DNA of 64,000 nt, from the NCBI RefSeq assembly GCF_044901685.1, contig NZ_JBJDPS010000010.1, positions 62,001 to 126,000 of the forward strand, given 5' to 3'. Positions 8,339 through 17,500 of this stretch are shown here, one piece after another. The position numbers and the translations under genes are program-made. Each line of letters opens with the position of its first letter. Position 1 is the first letter of the stretch. This stretch comes from Micromonospora_G sp044901685. Its GTDB lineage: Bacteria > Actinomycetota > Actinomycetes > Mycobacteriales > Micromonosporaceae. The notes below the pieces were generated by a model that was given only the letters and a program-made list of their open reading frames with translations, was not told where the DNA came from and did not search any database.

Positions 8339-9513
8339 AATGCCTCCCCGAAGGCGACGTCGCTGGCGAGTACCGCGGCGCCGGTGACCCCCGCGCGGGG
8401 GCCGAGTTCGGAAAGCACCACCGGCAGGTTGCCGGTGGCCAGCGGCAGCGACCGCCGGTAGACCACGCTGCGTATTTCCGCGAGCAGGATGTGACCCAAC
8501 TGGGCCAGCCCCCCTCCGATGACAATCATCGATGGATTGGCGAAGCTGACCAGGCCGGCGAGAACTCCGCCCACCCGCCGCCCGCCGTCACGAATGAGCC
8601 GGATGCAGGTCACGTCCCCCTCGACGGCGCCCTCGGCGACGTCCAGGGCGGTGACCGCACCGCTCGCCGCGAGCCGCTCGGCCAGCACCGGTGATGCGCC
8701 ACTGCGAGCCGCGACCGTGGCGTCCTTGGCCATGGCTGCGCCGCTGAACAGCGCCTCCAGACAGCCGACGTTGCCACATGAACACATCGGACCGTGCGAG
8801 TCGACCTGGATGTGGCCGATGTCGCCGGCGCATCCGTCGGTGCCCCGGTAGACCTCACCGGTCAGGTAGATCCCGCACCCGATGCCGGTGCCGATCTTGA
8901 CGAAGAGGAAGTCGTCCACCGAGTGGGCGACGCCCCCGTGCCGTTCACCGATCGCCATTATGTTGACGTCGTTGTCCACCACCGCGGGGCACTTGTGCTC
9001 GCGGGTGAGCAGCTCACGCACCGGGAACCGGTCCCAGCCCGGCATGATCGGCGGTGACACCGGCACCCCGTCGCGGAAGCTCACCGGACCGGGCACGCCG
9101 ATGCCGACCGCGTCGAGCCGCTCGTACGCGCCCTCCACCTTGGCCTTGTGCAACAGCTCGTTGACCCGTTGCAGGATCACCTTCGGGCCGGAACGGATGT
9201 CGCTCGCCTCGGCGTACGCGATGACCGGCTCGAGGCGCCCGTTGACCACCTCGACGTCGATCGAGCTGGCACCGAGGTCTACCGCGGCGAACCGCAGGGC
9301 CGGGTTGAGCTCGACCAGTGTGGAGCGACGACCGCCACGGCTGGCGGCGAGTCCCGCCTCCGCGACGTATCCGGCGTTCACCAAACGGTCCAGTTCGGCG
9401 AGGAGCCGGGGTCGGGGCATCTCCAACCGGTCGGCGAGTTCGGCGCGGGAGACCGCGCCCTGGTCACGGAGGAGTCGCAGCAACCGGAGGTGGAGTGGTT
9501 CCGCCGTACGCAC
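8335..9513 (-). CDS. ROK family transcriptional regulator
   Basis: 392 residues. An N-terminal winged helix (residues 1-70, RAELADRLEMPRPRLLAELDRLV) binds DNA. The ROK domain begins at AAVDLGASSIDVEV and contains the CSCGNVGCLEAL cysteine motif that binds zinc in this family. A sugar-kinase-like pocket (GIGCGIYLTGEVYRG) would sense the inducer. As first gene of the operon it probably represses its own transport genes. The GTG start has AGGTGA upstream. A perfect inverted repeat and a promoter lie between this gene and 9672. Confidence 0.92.
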   Translation of the reverse strand: MRTAEPLHLRLLRLLRDQGAVSRAELADRLEMPRPRLLAELDRLVNAGYVAEAGLAASRGGRRSTLVELNPALRFAAVDLGASSIDVEVVNGRLEPVIAYAEASDIRSGPKVILQRVNELLHKAKVEGAYERLDAVGIGVPGPVSFRDGVPVSPPIMPGWDRFPVRELLTREHKCPAVVDNDVNIMAIGERHGGVAHSVDDFLFVKIGTGIGCGIYLTGEVYRGTDGCAGDIGHIQVDSHGPMCSCGNVGCLEALFSGAAMAKDATVAARSGASPVLAERLAASGAVTALDVAEGAVEGDVTCIRLIRDGGRRVGGVLAGLVSFANPSMIVIGGGLAQLGHILLAEIRSVVYRRSLPLATGNLPVVLSELGPRAGVTGAAVLASDVAFGEAL

Positions 9514-9545
9514 GTGGACTCACCTCCCGGTCGGGTCTGTTCACA

Positions 9546-9560
9546 TCGACGCAACGTCGA
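9546..9560. promoter_or_regulatory. candidate operator, TCGACG-N3-CGTCGA
   Basis: Perfect 6-bp inverted repeat with a 3-bp centre, lying between the likely transcription start (about 9569) and the ROK regulator's start codon. Its position suits a repressor site controlling the sugar operon. A ROK protein as the ligand is inference. Confidence 0.4.
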
Positions 9561-9575
9561 GGTGTTGTGCCCGAC

Positions 9576-9605
9576 ACAGTAGGAGCCTTCCGGCGCGGCT
9601 GTCTA
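9576..9605 (-). promoter_or_regulatory. candidate promoter of the ROK/sugar operon
   Basis: On the minus strand TAGACA (9605-9600) and TACTGT (9581-9576) are 18 bp apart. A further imperfect palindrome (CTTTTG...CAAAAG, 9630-9651) lies upstream of the -35 box in an unusually AT-rich patch. It could be an activator or second repressor site. Confidence 0.45.
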
Positions 9606-9672
9606 GAGCTTCAGGAGATCTGGAACGAACTTTTGTCTTCTTCAGCAAAAGCAGCGTCGCGATCAAGAAAAC

Positions 9673-10689
9673 TCATTCGTTTGGCGGACGCGCCGACTTG
9701 CGCAGTGTGCGATCGTCCCGGAGCTCCAGGTACGGCTCTCGATCCGGCGGGTAACCCGCCGCGATCGCCCGTCCACGCTCGAGCTCGGCGTTGAGTTCGG
9801 CGCCGATCAGGATCGCCACGTTGGTCAGCCAGAGCCAGATCAGGAACACCACCACACCCGCCAACGTGCCGTACGTCTTGTTGTACGAACCGAAGTTGAC
9901 CACGTAGAGCGCGAGCCCGGCGGAGGCGAGCAGCCACACCACGACCGCCACCACCCCGCCCGGGGTGATCCAGCGGAAGCCGCCCTGCCGGGCGTTCGGC
10001 GACGCCCAGTAGAGGATCGCGAACATCAGGCTGACCAGCAGCAACAGCACCGGCCACTTGGCGATGTCCCAGACCGTCACGGCGAGCGATCCGATCCCCA
10101 GCACGTCACCGGCGACCTCCGCCAGCCGCCCGGTGAAGACCACGATCAGGGCGCTGGCCAGCAGCATCACCCCGATCACGGCGGTGACGCCGAGCCGGAT
10201 CGGCAGCGTCTTCCAGATCGGCCGCCCCTCGGGCACGTCGTAGATGGCGTTCGAGGCACGCATGAACGCGCCGACGTAACCCGAGGCGGACCAGAAAGCG
10301 GCCAGCAGACCGAGGGCCGCCGCGAGGCTGGCCGTGCCGGCACTTTCGCGTACCTGGGTGATCGCGGCGTCCAGGATGTCCTGGATGTCACCCGCCGGCA
10401 CCACGTCCCGGACGGTCCCCTGCACGTCGTCGGTGGTCCGCTTGCCGAGCAGGCCCAGCAGCGACACCAGCACCAGCACGCCGGGAAAGATCGAGAGCAC
10501 GCTGTAGTACGTCAGCGCCGCCGCCAGGTCGGTCAGGTTGTCCTTCTGGAACTCGGCGACCGTACGCCGCAGCGCCGCCCACCAGGAGGTGCCGGGGAGC
10601 CGGACCGGACTCGACGGCCCCTCGTCCGGCGCCGGTGGAGCGGCGGGCCGGTCCGGCGTCGGTCGGTCCGACGGTTGGTCCGAGGCCAT
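9673..10689 (-). CDS. YihY/BrkB family inner-membrane protein
   Basis: 338 residues. After a Pro/Asp-rich N-terminus come about six hydrophobic segments with the family stretches DLAAALTYYSVLSIFPGVLVLVSLLG (near residues 50-75) and GASAGYVGAFMRASN-like. The GGVVAVVVWLLASAGLALYV and YGTLAGVVVFLIWLWL helices follow. Early reports of these proteins as ribonuclease BN have been withdrawn; the function is unknown. ATG at 10689 is preferred over the adjacent GTG at 10692 because GGAGG then sits 6 bases away. It is separately transcribed from its neighbours as far as can be seen. Confidence 0.88.
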   Translation of the reverse strand: MASDQPSDRPTPDRPAAPPAPDEGPSSPVRLPGTSWWAALRRTVAEFQKDNLTDLAAALTYYSVLSIFPGVLVLVSLLGLLGKRTTDDVQGTVRDVVPAGDIQDILDAAITQVRESAGTASLAAALGLLAAFWSASGYVGAFMRASNAIYDVPEGRPIWKTLPIRLGVTAVIGVMLLASALIVVFTGRLAEVAGDVLGIGSLAVTVWDIAKWPVLLLLVSLMFAILYWASPNARQGGFRWITPGGVVAVVVWLLASAGLALYVVNFGSYNKTYGTLAGVVVFLIWLWLTNVAILIGAELNAELERGRAIAAGYPPDREPYLELRDDRTLRKSARPPNE

Positions 10690-10767
10690 CACGACCCTCC
10701 TCTTCGCACGGCGTGCCGGTCACCACCTGATGCCCTGTCGGCAGCCGGGATAACCCACCTGGTCAGG

Positions 10768-11574
10768 TCACTTGTACAGCAGGCGACCCATCCGGCGGGA
10801 GGCGACCAGCAGACCGAGCCCGGTGGCGGCGAGCAGGTAGAGCACGTCCACCAGCCGGACCAGGCCGCCGGTGCCGGTGGTGATGCCCCGGATCAGGTCG
10901 ACCGCCCGGTAGAGCGGGGTCACCTCGACCAGCCAGCGCAGCACCACCGGGTAGCTCTGCGCCGGCACGAAGGTGCCGGAGAAGAGGAAGAGGGCGAACT
11001 GGGCCGAGCCCATCAGGTCGAAGTCCTGCCAACTGCGCATGAAGGTGGACAGCGCCATGCCGAGCGCGCCGAAGGCGAAGCCCACCAGCACCGCCGCCGG
11101 GAAGGCGGCGACGGCCCGGACCGCGCTGGTCAGCTCCATCGCGACCATGATGGCGAGGAACGCGGCCGAGTAGAGGGTGCCGCGCATCATCGCCCAGCCC
11201 AGCTCGCCGAGGGCGATCTCGAACGGCCGTACGGGGGTCGCGAGGATCCCGTCGTACAGCTTCATGTACTTCATCTTGCCGAAGAAGTTGAAGGTGGTCT
11301 CCGAGAGCGCCCCGCTCATCGCCGACGAGGCGAGCATCGCCGGGGCGACAAACGCCGCGTACGTCACCACCGCTCCCCCGGGCAGGGTGAGGTCGCCGAT
11401 CAGCGCGCCCACCCCGACCCCGATCGAGAGCAGGTAGAGCAGCGGCTCGAAGAAGCCGGAGACCAGCACCACCCAGTAGGCGGACTTGAGCGCGGCGACG
11501 TTGCGTTCGGCCACCGAGACCGAACGGCGGGCGCCCTCAAGGTTGACCAACCGGGGCAGGAGCAGGCTGACCAC
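10768..11574 (-). CDS. ABC-2 type transporter permease (second copy)
   Basis: 268 residues with about six hydrophobic helices and the ABC-2 family pattern (VSGFFEPLLYLLSIGVGVG, then GTLYSAAFLAIMVAMELTSA). Such permeases pair with DrrA-like ATPases to export drugs, lipids or polymers. It lies 12 bp after a second ABC-2 permease in the same operon. No ATPase gene is adjacent; the closest is at 16262-17194 on the same strand. The GTG start has GGAAGGG spaced 6 bases. Confidence 0.88.
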   Translation of the reverse strand: MVSLLLPRLVNLEGARRSVSVAERNVAALKSAYWVVLVSGFFEPLLYLLSIGVGVGALIGDLTLPGGAVVTYAAFVAPAMLASSAMSGALSETTFNFFGKMKYMKLYDGILATPVRPFEIALGELGWAMMRGTLYSAAFLAIMVAMELTSAVRAVAAFPAAVLVGFAFGALGMALSTFMRSWQDFDLMGSAQFALFLFSGTFVPAQSYPVVLRWLVEVTPLYRAVDLIRGITTGTGGLVRLVDVLYLLAATGLGLLVASRRMGRLLYK

Positions 11575-11586
11575 GGGTATCCCTTC

Positions 11587-12456
11587 CTAGACCACGAGCC
11601 GGCGACGGAACGCGACCCGGGCCAGCAGCCAGCCACCGACCGCCCAGGCGCCGAGGTAGAGCAGATGACCGGCGACCGACCACTGCGGCGCGACGCCGAG
11701 CGTGGCGGCCCGGCACAGGTCGACGCCGTGCCAGAGCGGTGAGAGGTACGCCGCCCAGCGCAGCCCCACCGGGAGTGACTCGACCGGGAAGAAGACCCCG
11801 GCGAACAACGTCATCGGGATGATCGCGAAGCGGAACAGGATCGCCAGGTAGCTGTCGGTGCGCACCCAGGCGGAGTAGGCGAAGACCGGGGTGGCCAGGG
11901 CGAGCCCGATCAGCACCACCAGCGGCAGGGTGGCCAGCGCCCAGACCGAACGCAGCGTGCCGAAGGCCGCCGCCACCAGCAGGAACGCCACACTGCTGGT
12001 GAACACCCGGAAGGCGACGAAGGCCAGGTGGCCGCCGAGGATGTCGGTTATCCGCAACGGCGCGGCGACCTGCGCGAAGTAGCTCCGGACCCAGTTGAAA
12101 CTGCTCAGCACCGGCCAGGTGGACTCACTGACGGCGACCTGGAGCGCGGTGGAGGCGATCAGTCCGGGCACCAGGAAGTCGAGGTAGTCGACCCCGTCGA
12201 CACCCTGGGTGACGTAGGCACCGACGCCGAGCCCGAAGCCGACCATGGTCAGCAGCGGCAGCACGAACGACGACACCGCACTGGACCGCCAGGTCCGCCG
12301 GTAGTCGGCCAGGTGATATTCGAGTACGGCCAGCGTCGGTGCGAACCCGCCCGTCGGGCGCACGGGCGCACGCCTCGCTTCCGCCCCGCCGACCGTCACC
12401 ACCGGGGCACCCCGCCCCGGCCGGTCGCGCGCTCGCACCGCGATGTTTCCGCCCAC
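11587..12456 (-). CDS. ABC-2 type transporter permease (first copy)
   Basis: 289 residues. About 40 polar N-terminal residues precede the ABC-2 membrane domain (SFVLPLLTMVGFGLGVGAYV, GLIASTALQVAVSESTWPVL). It is a distinct paralogue of the following gene, so the pair could form a heterodimeric channel. The GTG at 12456 sits 13 bases from a GGAGG, which is loose. An ATG at 12461 is better placed but reads a different frame that ends after about 21 codons, so a more internal GTG may be the true start. Confidence 0.85.
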   Translation of the reverse strand: MGGNIAVRARDRPGRGAPVVTVGGAEARRAPVRPTGGFAPTLAVLEYHLADYRRTWRSSAVSSFVLPLLTMVGFGLGVGAYVTQGVDGVDYLDFLVPGLIASTALQVAVSESTWPVLSSFNWVRSYFAQVAAPLRITDILGGHLAFVAFRVFTSSVAFLLVAAAFGTLRSVWALATLPLVVLIGLALATPVFAYSAWVRTDSYLAILFRFAIIPMTLFAGVFFPVESLPVGLRWAAYLSPLWHGVDLCRAATLGVAPQWSVAGHLLYLGAWAVGGWLLARVAFRRRLVV

Positions 12457-12602
12457 CGCATCAGCTCAGCCTCCGCACAGTCCCGCGGCACGACCCCTGG
12501 TGTCGTGCCGCGGGGTACTGTACGGCGCCCGGCCGACGTTTTCGCCGGATTATCCGCCGCCGCCTGGCCCGTAAGCCCTGCTCGTCGCTGTGCCGGTCCG
12601 GC

Positions 12603-13256
12603 TCAGGACCCCGGTGACGGCTCCGGCACGGTGGTGTAGAAGGCGGTCGTCGCGTCGGCGGCGGCCCGCGCCAGCGCCGGATCGGTGCCGGCGGCGATGC
12701 TCGCGTCGCACCAGCCCGCGCTGCTGCGCGCGACGAAGTCCCGGCCCTCGTCGGACAGCGACCACGCCTCGATCGCGGCCGGGTCCACCGTGGCGCCGGC
12801 ACCGGCGAGGTGCAGAGCGAGGCCCATCAGCCCGAGTTCCCAGCCGACCCCGGTGGCGCCCGGCCCGTACTGCTCCCACAGCTCCTCGCTGACGTGGGCG
12901 ACGTGTTCCAGTTCGAACCGGGTGCCGCCGGTCGGCTCGGCGGTCAGCCGGACCTCGATCCAGCTCACCGTGTCGGCGAACTCCCAGGTGGCGGCGAAGC
13001 TCTTCGGCGGGTCGCAGCGCTCGACCACGCCCCCGGCGTTGCCCTGGAGTTGGTAGCGACCGCCCAGCCGCAGCTCCCCGGTGACGGGCAGGAACCAGCG
13101 GGGAATCCGCTCGGCGTTGGTGCACGCGTCCCAGAGGTCCTCGGGCGTGGTGTCGTAGACCCGGCTGATGGTCTGGACCCGGGCCTCGCCCGCCTCCAGC
13201 ACCCGGCTGCCGATGTGTCGCCGTACGGCGCTGATCTGCTCGTTGACGTCGATCAT
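12603..13256 (-). CDS. SRPBCC/AHSA1-type START-like protein
   Basis: 217 residues. The first two thirds match SRPBCC proteins (ISRVYDTTPEDLWDACTNAERIPRWFLPVTGELRLGGRYQLQGNAGG). They have a helix-grip hydrophobic cavity that binds small lipophilic molecules. The start overlaps the stop of the ArsR-family gene upstream in an ATGA junction. ArsR-SRPBCC pairs of this kind are common in actinobacteria, with the regulator controlling the pair. The ligand is unknown. Confidence 0.88.
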   Translation of the reverse strand: MIDVNEQISAVRRHIGSRVLEAGEARVQTISRVYDTTPEDLWDACTNAERIPRWFLPVTGELRLGGRYQLQGNAGGVVERCDPPKSFAATWEFADTVSWIEVRLTAEPTGGTRFELEHVAHVSEELWEQYGPGATGVGWELGLMGLALHLAGAGATVDPAAIEAWSLSDEGRDFVARSSAGWCDASIAAGTDPALARAAADATTAFYTTVPEPSPGS

Positions 13257-13687
13257 GTATCTCTCCTCGGCTGTTCTTCGCTGTCGGACCTGTCCGCTCG
13301 GGCGGTCCGGGCTGTTCCGGAGGTCCGGGCTGGCCCGGAGGTCGGGTTGGCCGCCTCGCGGAGACGACGGTCGCGCTTGCCCCGCGCGATCTCGGTCGCG
13401 AGCGCGTCCAGGTGCGGGGTCCAGAAGCGCCGGAAACGGTCGAGCCAGACGTCCACGTCCCGCAGTGGCTCGGAGTTCACCGCGTAGAGGCGGCGGGCAC
13501 CCTGCGGCCGTACGGTCGCGAAGCCGCTCTCCCGGAGCACCCTGAGATGCTGCGAGACCGCCGGCTGGCTGATCCCGAACTCCTCCTGGATCACGGCGGT
13601 GACCGCGCCGGAGGTCAGCTCGCCCTCGGCGAGTAGTTCGAGGATCCGCCGTCGGACCGGATCCCCGAGTACGTCGAACGCGTGCAC
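13253..13687 (-). CDS. ArsR family winged-helix regulator
   Basis: 144 residues. The ArsR winged helix occupies residues 1-90 (FDVLGDPVRRRILELLAEGEL, ISQPAVSQHLRVLRESGFATVRPQGARRLYAV). A charged Arg/Ser/Thr-rich tail of about 40 residues follows. No metal-binding Cys or His cluster is visible, so it belongs to the non-metal group that precedes SRPBCC genes. The GTG start has a TAGCTT box 6 bases upstream and no Shine-Dalgarno, so the mRNA is probably leaderless. Confidence 0.88.
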   Translation of the reverse strand: MHAFDVLGDPVRRRILELLAEGELTSGAVTAVIQEEFGISQPAVSQHLRVLRESGFATVRPQGARRLYAVNSEPLRDVDVWLDRFRRFWTPHLDALATEIARGKRDRRLREAANPTSGPARTSGTARTARADRSDSEEQPRRDT

Positions 13688-13732
13688 CCGACGAAGCTAA
13701 CAGGGGCAGCTTATATAAGTCAAAACTTAGGG

Positions 13733-15025
13733 TCAGTCCAGCGGGGGCGTCTCGCCGGCCTGCGCGAACCAGCCGGAGCGCCGGCTCAGGTAGATGTCGA
13801 CGGCGATGGCCGCGAGCAGCGCGAGGCAGGTCACCGACGCGACCCCGATCGGCGGCAGCACGAGCAGGACGGGGACCAGGCCGCCGAGCAGGAGCAGCCC
13901 GAGGATTCCCGGCCACGGCAGGCGGTGGAACACCACGATGTGGAACATGACCCGGCCGATGAGGAAGAGCGCCTTGCCGCCCACGATCAGCATCACCCAC
14001 TCCGGGCGGGGCTCGGCGAGCGGACGGGTGATCAGCACCTCGTTCCCGACCGCGGTCAGCAGGGTGCCCGCCAGGACCACCGCGTGACAGAACGCGACCG
14101 AGACCGCCATCCGGGGCCGGTTCTGGTCGAGGATGGTGCCGATCCGCATCCCCCCGCTGGGGATCAGGTAACCGCGCCAGAGCAGCACCACGGTGAGGAA
14201 GGCGAGGCCGAAGGCGACGCCGGTCAGCAGGTCGATGTCCACGCTTATGAAGGCCAGCCCGCTCACCAGCACGACCTCACCCAGGGCGATGATGAACACC
14301 TGCTGGTACCGCTCGGAAAGGTGCTCGCCGACGGTGCGCAGGTTCTCCTCGGGCACCCGCCCGAGACCCGGCGTGGGCCAGCCGAGCCAGGCGATCCCGT
14401 AGTCGATCGCGAGCGCGATCAGCCAGAGCACGATCCGGGTGGACTCCGGCTGGAACGCGCCGACGATCCAGGGCACGCCGGAGACGGCGAACCAGATCGC
14501 GACCAGCAGCGTACGACGTTGCAGGGGGTGTCCCCGCAGCAACGGCAGCAGCAGGGCGGCTCGGCCGAGGTGCACGAAGACGTACGCTCCGGCGAAGAGG
14601 ATCCCGTGTGCCCCGAAGGCGGCCGGGACCGCGGCCGACATCAACAGGCCCACGAACATGATGCCGAGGACGAGCCACCGGATCACCGGCTCGTTCGGGT
14701 TGTACCAGTCCGTCGACCAGGCCGTCGCGATCCAGATCCAGTAGATGCCCGCGAACAGGATCATCGTCTGGAGGAAATTGGTCCAGGAGAGGTCGTCGAA
14801 GAATCGCATCGACAGCAGGTTCAGCGCGAAGATGAAAGCCAGGTCGAAGAAGAGTTCGAGGGTCGACGCCTGGCGAGAGTGCTCGCGTTTGCGCAGTAGC
14901 CTGGTCCCCTGGTTTCCCGCCACCGATCCAGCCGCCTCACCTTTTCCGCCGCCGATATTCGTACCACGGCGAGGACCCGGGTCAGGCCGATATGACGGTT
15001 CAGTCGCCCCGCTCAGCCCAGGCAC
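13733..15025 (-). CDS. low temperature requirement protein A (LtrA) family membrane protein
   Basis: 430 residues. The family signature HSRQASTLELFFDLAFIFALNLLS occurs near residue 50, followed by about eleven hydrophobic helices (ILFAGIYWIWIATAWSTDWY, YQQVFIIALGEVVLVSGLAF). LtrA was named from a Listeria mutant unable to grow in the cold; the molecular function is unknown. The proposed GTG at 15025 overlaps the end of the NUDIX gene by 26 bp; a shorter start nearer residue 40 is possible. A second LtrA gene lies at 22060-23262. Confidence 0.85.
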   Translation of the reverse strand: MPGLSGATEPSYRPDPGPRRGTNIGGGKGEAAGSVAGNQGTRLLRKREHSRQASTLELFFDLAFIFALNLLSMRFFDDLSWTNFLQTMILFAGIYWIWIATAWSTDWYNPNEPVIRWLVLGIMFVGLLMSAAVPAAFGAHGILFAGAYVFVHLGRAALLLPLLRGHPLQRRTLLVAIWFAVSGVPWIVGAFQPESTRIVLWLIALAIDYGIAWLGWPTPGLGRVPEENLRTVGEHLSERYQQVFIIALGEVVLVSGLAFISVDIDLLTGVAFGLAFLTVVLLWRGYLIPSGGMRIGTILDQNRPRMAVSVAFCHAVVLAGTLLTAVGNEVLITRPLAEPRPEWVMLIVGGKALFLIGRVMFHIVVFHRLPWPGILGLLLLGGLVPVLLVLPPIGVASVTCLALLAAIAVDIYLSRRSGWFAQAGETPPLD

Positions 15026-15473
15026 TGGCCGGAAACAGGGTCGCGACGACCGTACGCAACCGTGGCGGCTCCAGCCGGTCCGAAAGCGAATCCAACTCGG
15101 TTACCGCGACCCATGCGTAGGAGTCGAGATTGACCTGCTCGTCGGGGAGGAGACCGGCCCGGGTCAGGGCGGGTCGCTGCCCCGCGAGACGGGCCGGGAA
15201 GAAGTCCTCCGGGCCGACAAAGCGCCTGCCGTTCCACCGTACGTCCCGCTCGACCGGCACCGGGGCGTCGACGACGCCGGCCGGGTCGAACCCGGTCTCC
15301 TCGGCCAACTCCCGCCGGGCGGCGTCGAACGGGGTCTCGCCCGACTCCACCCCGCCACCTGGTGGTTCCCAGAGCAACGCCCCGTCGTACGGGTCCCGCC
15401 AACGCAACAGCAGCACCCGTTCGGCGGCGTCGAGGCAGATCACGCGTACGGCGGGTCGGTAGGTCGGCTCCAC
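15000..15473 (-). CDS. NUDIX hydrolase
   Basis: 157 residues. The NUDIX box is clear: GGGVESGETPFDAARRELAEETGF, matching GX5EX7REUXEEXGU, in residues about 39-61. It should cleave a nucleoside diphosphate linked to another moiety; the substrate cannot be deduced. The GTG at 15473 is chosen because TAGCGT lies 7 bases upstream (leaderless pattern), and the protein then begins VEPTYRPAVRV, as relatives do. An ATG at 15551 would add 26 atypical residues. It overlaps the LtrA gene and is probably co-transcribed with it. Confidence 0.85.
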   Translation of the reverse strand: MEPTYRPAVRVICLDAAERVLLLRWRDPYDGALLWEPPGGGVESGETPFDAARRELAEETGFDPAGVVDAPVPVERDVRWNGRRFVGPEDFFPARLAGQRPALTRAGLLPDEQVNLDSYAWVAVTELDSLSDRLEPPRLRTVVATLFPASAWAERGD

Positions 15474-15586
15474 GCTCCCGACGCTAGTGCACGGGGCAGA
15501 GTGTACGGAACGGTGGCCGTCCGAGTCGGCTATCAATCCATTGTCGAGCATCCCGATCAGCGCAAATTGCTCCCCAGCATAGCTAT

Positions 15587-15790
15587 ATGCGTACCCTGTT
15601 GCGATCTTTGATCGTTTCCATGCTCCTCACGGCGGCGGCCGTCGCCCTGGTCGCGCCCGGCGCGGCAACCGCCAATCCGGTCAACATCTGTATCGGTCAA
15701 CCGATCCCAGCGGGTCGGGTGGTCATCTCCCAGCAGACAAACTGGGTCTGCGGTGGCGCTTCGTTCAACCAATACAGAATCAGTCGCTGA
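15587..15790 (+). CDS. small secreted peptide, 67 residues
   Basis: The N-terminus is a Sec signal peptide (MRTLLRSLIVSMLLTAAAVALV, cleavage probably after ATA). A mature part of about 38 residues contains two cysteines (NICIGQPIPAG and NWVCGG) that could form one disulfide. I do not recognise the family. It stands alone, divergent from the NUDIX gene and upstream of HxlR. The ATG has no strong Shine-Dalgarno, and ATAGCTATATGC just upstream offers a -10-like box. It is short but the signal peptide is convincing. Confidence 0.6.
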   Translation: MRTLLRSLIVSMLLTAAAVALVAPGAATANPVNICIGQPIPAGRVVISQQTNWVCGGASFNQYRISR

Positions 15791-15927
15791 GCTGACCGCT
15801 TCAGCCGGCCGTCGCGTCCTCGGTGAGCGACCCGGCGGCCGTCCACCGACAGCCGGCCCGTCGACTCCCCCGGGCCCCCTTCCGAGACCGGGGGCGGGGT
15901 GGGAGGTGGGCCGGGTAGCCTGCCGAC

Positions 15928-16257
15928 GTGACCGGTAGCCGTAGTTATGGAGATCCGTCCGGTGTCGCCCGGAGTCTCGACGTGGTGGGTGAACGCTGGG
16001 CACTGCTGGTCGTACGTGACCTGCTGCCCGGGCCCAGGCAGTTCAGGCAACTGCTCGCCGGCCTGCCCGGGATCAGTCCGAACGTGCTGAGCAAACGGCT
16101 GCGCGAGTTGGTCGAGTACGGCGTGGTCGAGTATCGCGACCTGAGCGCGCCGGAGAGCGTACGGGTCTACGAGCTGAGCGAATGGGGCCGCGAACTGGAG
16201 CCGGTGCTGCGAAACCTGGAGCAGTGGGGCGCCCGCGCGCCCGCTTCGGCGGGATAG
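15928..16257 (+). CDS. HxlR family transcriptional regulator
   Basis: 109 residues, the usual size. The sequence SLDVVGERWALLVVRDLLPGPRQFRQLL and ISPNVLSKRLRELVEYGVVEYR is the HxlR winged helix. Such proteins often respond to aldehydes, oxidants or redox signals. No cysteine is present, so thiol sensing is unlikely. The GTG has TAGCCT 6 bases upstream, giving a leaderless transcript. It converges on the ABC ATPase gene with 4 bp between stop codons. Confidence 0.88.
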   Translation: MTGSRSYGDPSGVARSLDVVGERWALLVVRDLLPGPRQFRQLLAGLPGISPNVLSKRLRELVEYGVVEYRDLSAPESVRVYELSEWGRELEPVLRNLEQWGARAPASAG

Positions 16258-16261
16258 GGGG

Positions 16262-17194
<933 letters not shown>

Positions 17195-17500
17195 GGCGAC
17201 GACCCTAGCCGCCCGGTACGACACCCTCCCAGCGAGTTTCCGGCAGGTTACGATTTTCGTTTTCAGGAGCGCGACGTCGTTCCACTGGCGAGAGAAAGTT
17301 TCCCGTCGGATGACCCTTTCTTTTTGACCTTGGCGGCGGGTACGGTCCGCAACAGGAGATCGACCTGCCCGGAATCCCGACTCTCTTGGCACAGAGTCTC
17401 GGCTCTCTTGGCACAGAGCCCCGGGTCGGCTCCGCACTTCGGCGAATCGGCGCACGCCAGCACCACACCTGCCCACCGAGAGCTGAAAGGGACGTCAACT
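17195..17500. other. divergent intergenic region with duplicated operator-like repeat
   Basis: Region between the leftward ATPase gene and the rightward isomerase gene. It contains the leaderless -10 box of the ATPase (17202-17207) and an AT-richer patch (17245-17340). Two exact copies of CTCTCTTGGCACAGAG (17381-17396 and 17403-17418) start 22 bp apart, two helical turns. The copies hold an imperfect dyad (CTCT...AGAG), as regulator sites often do. Confidence 0.5.
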
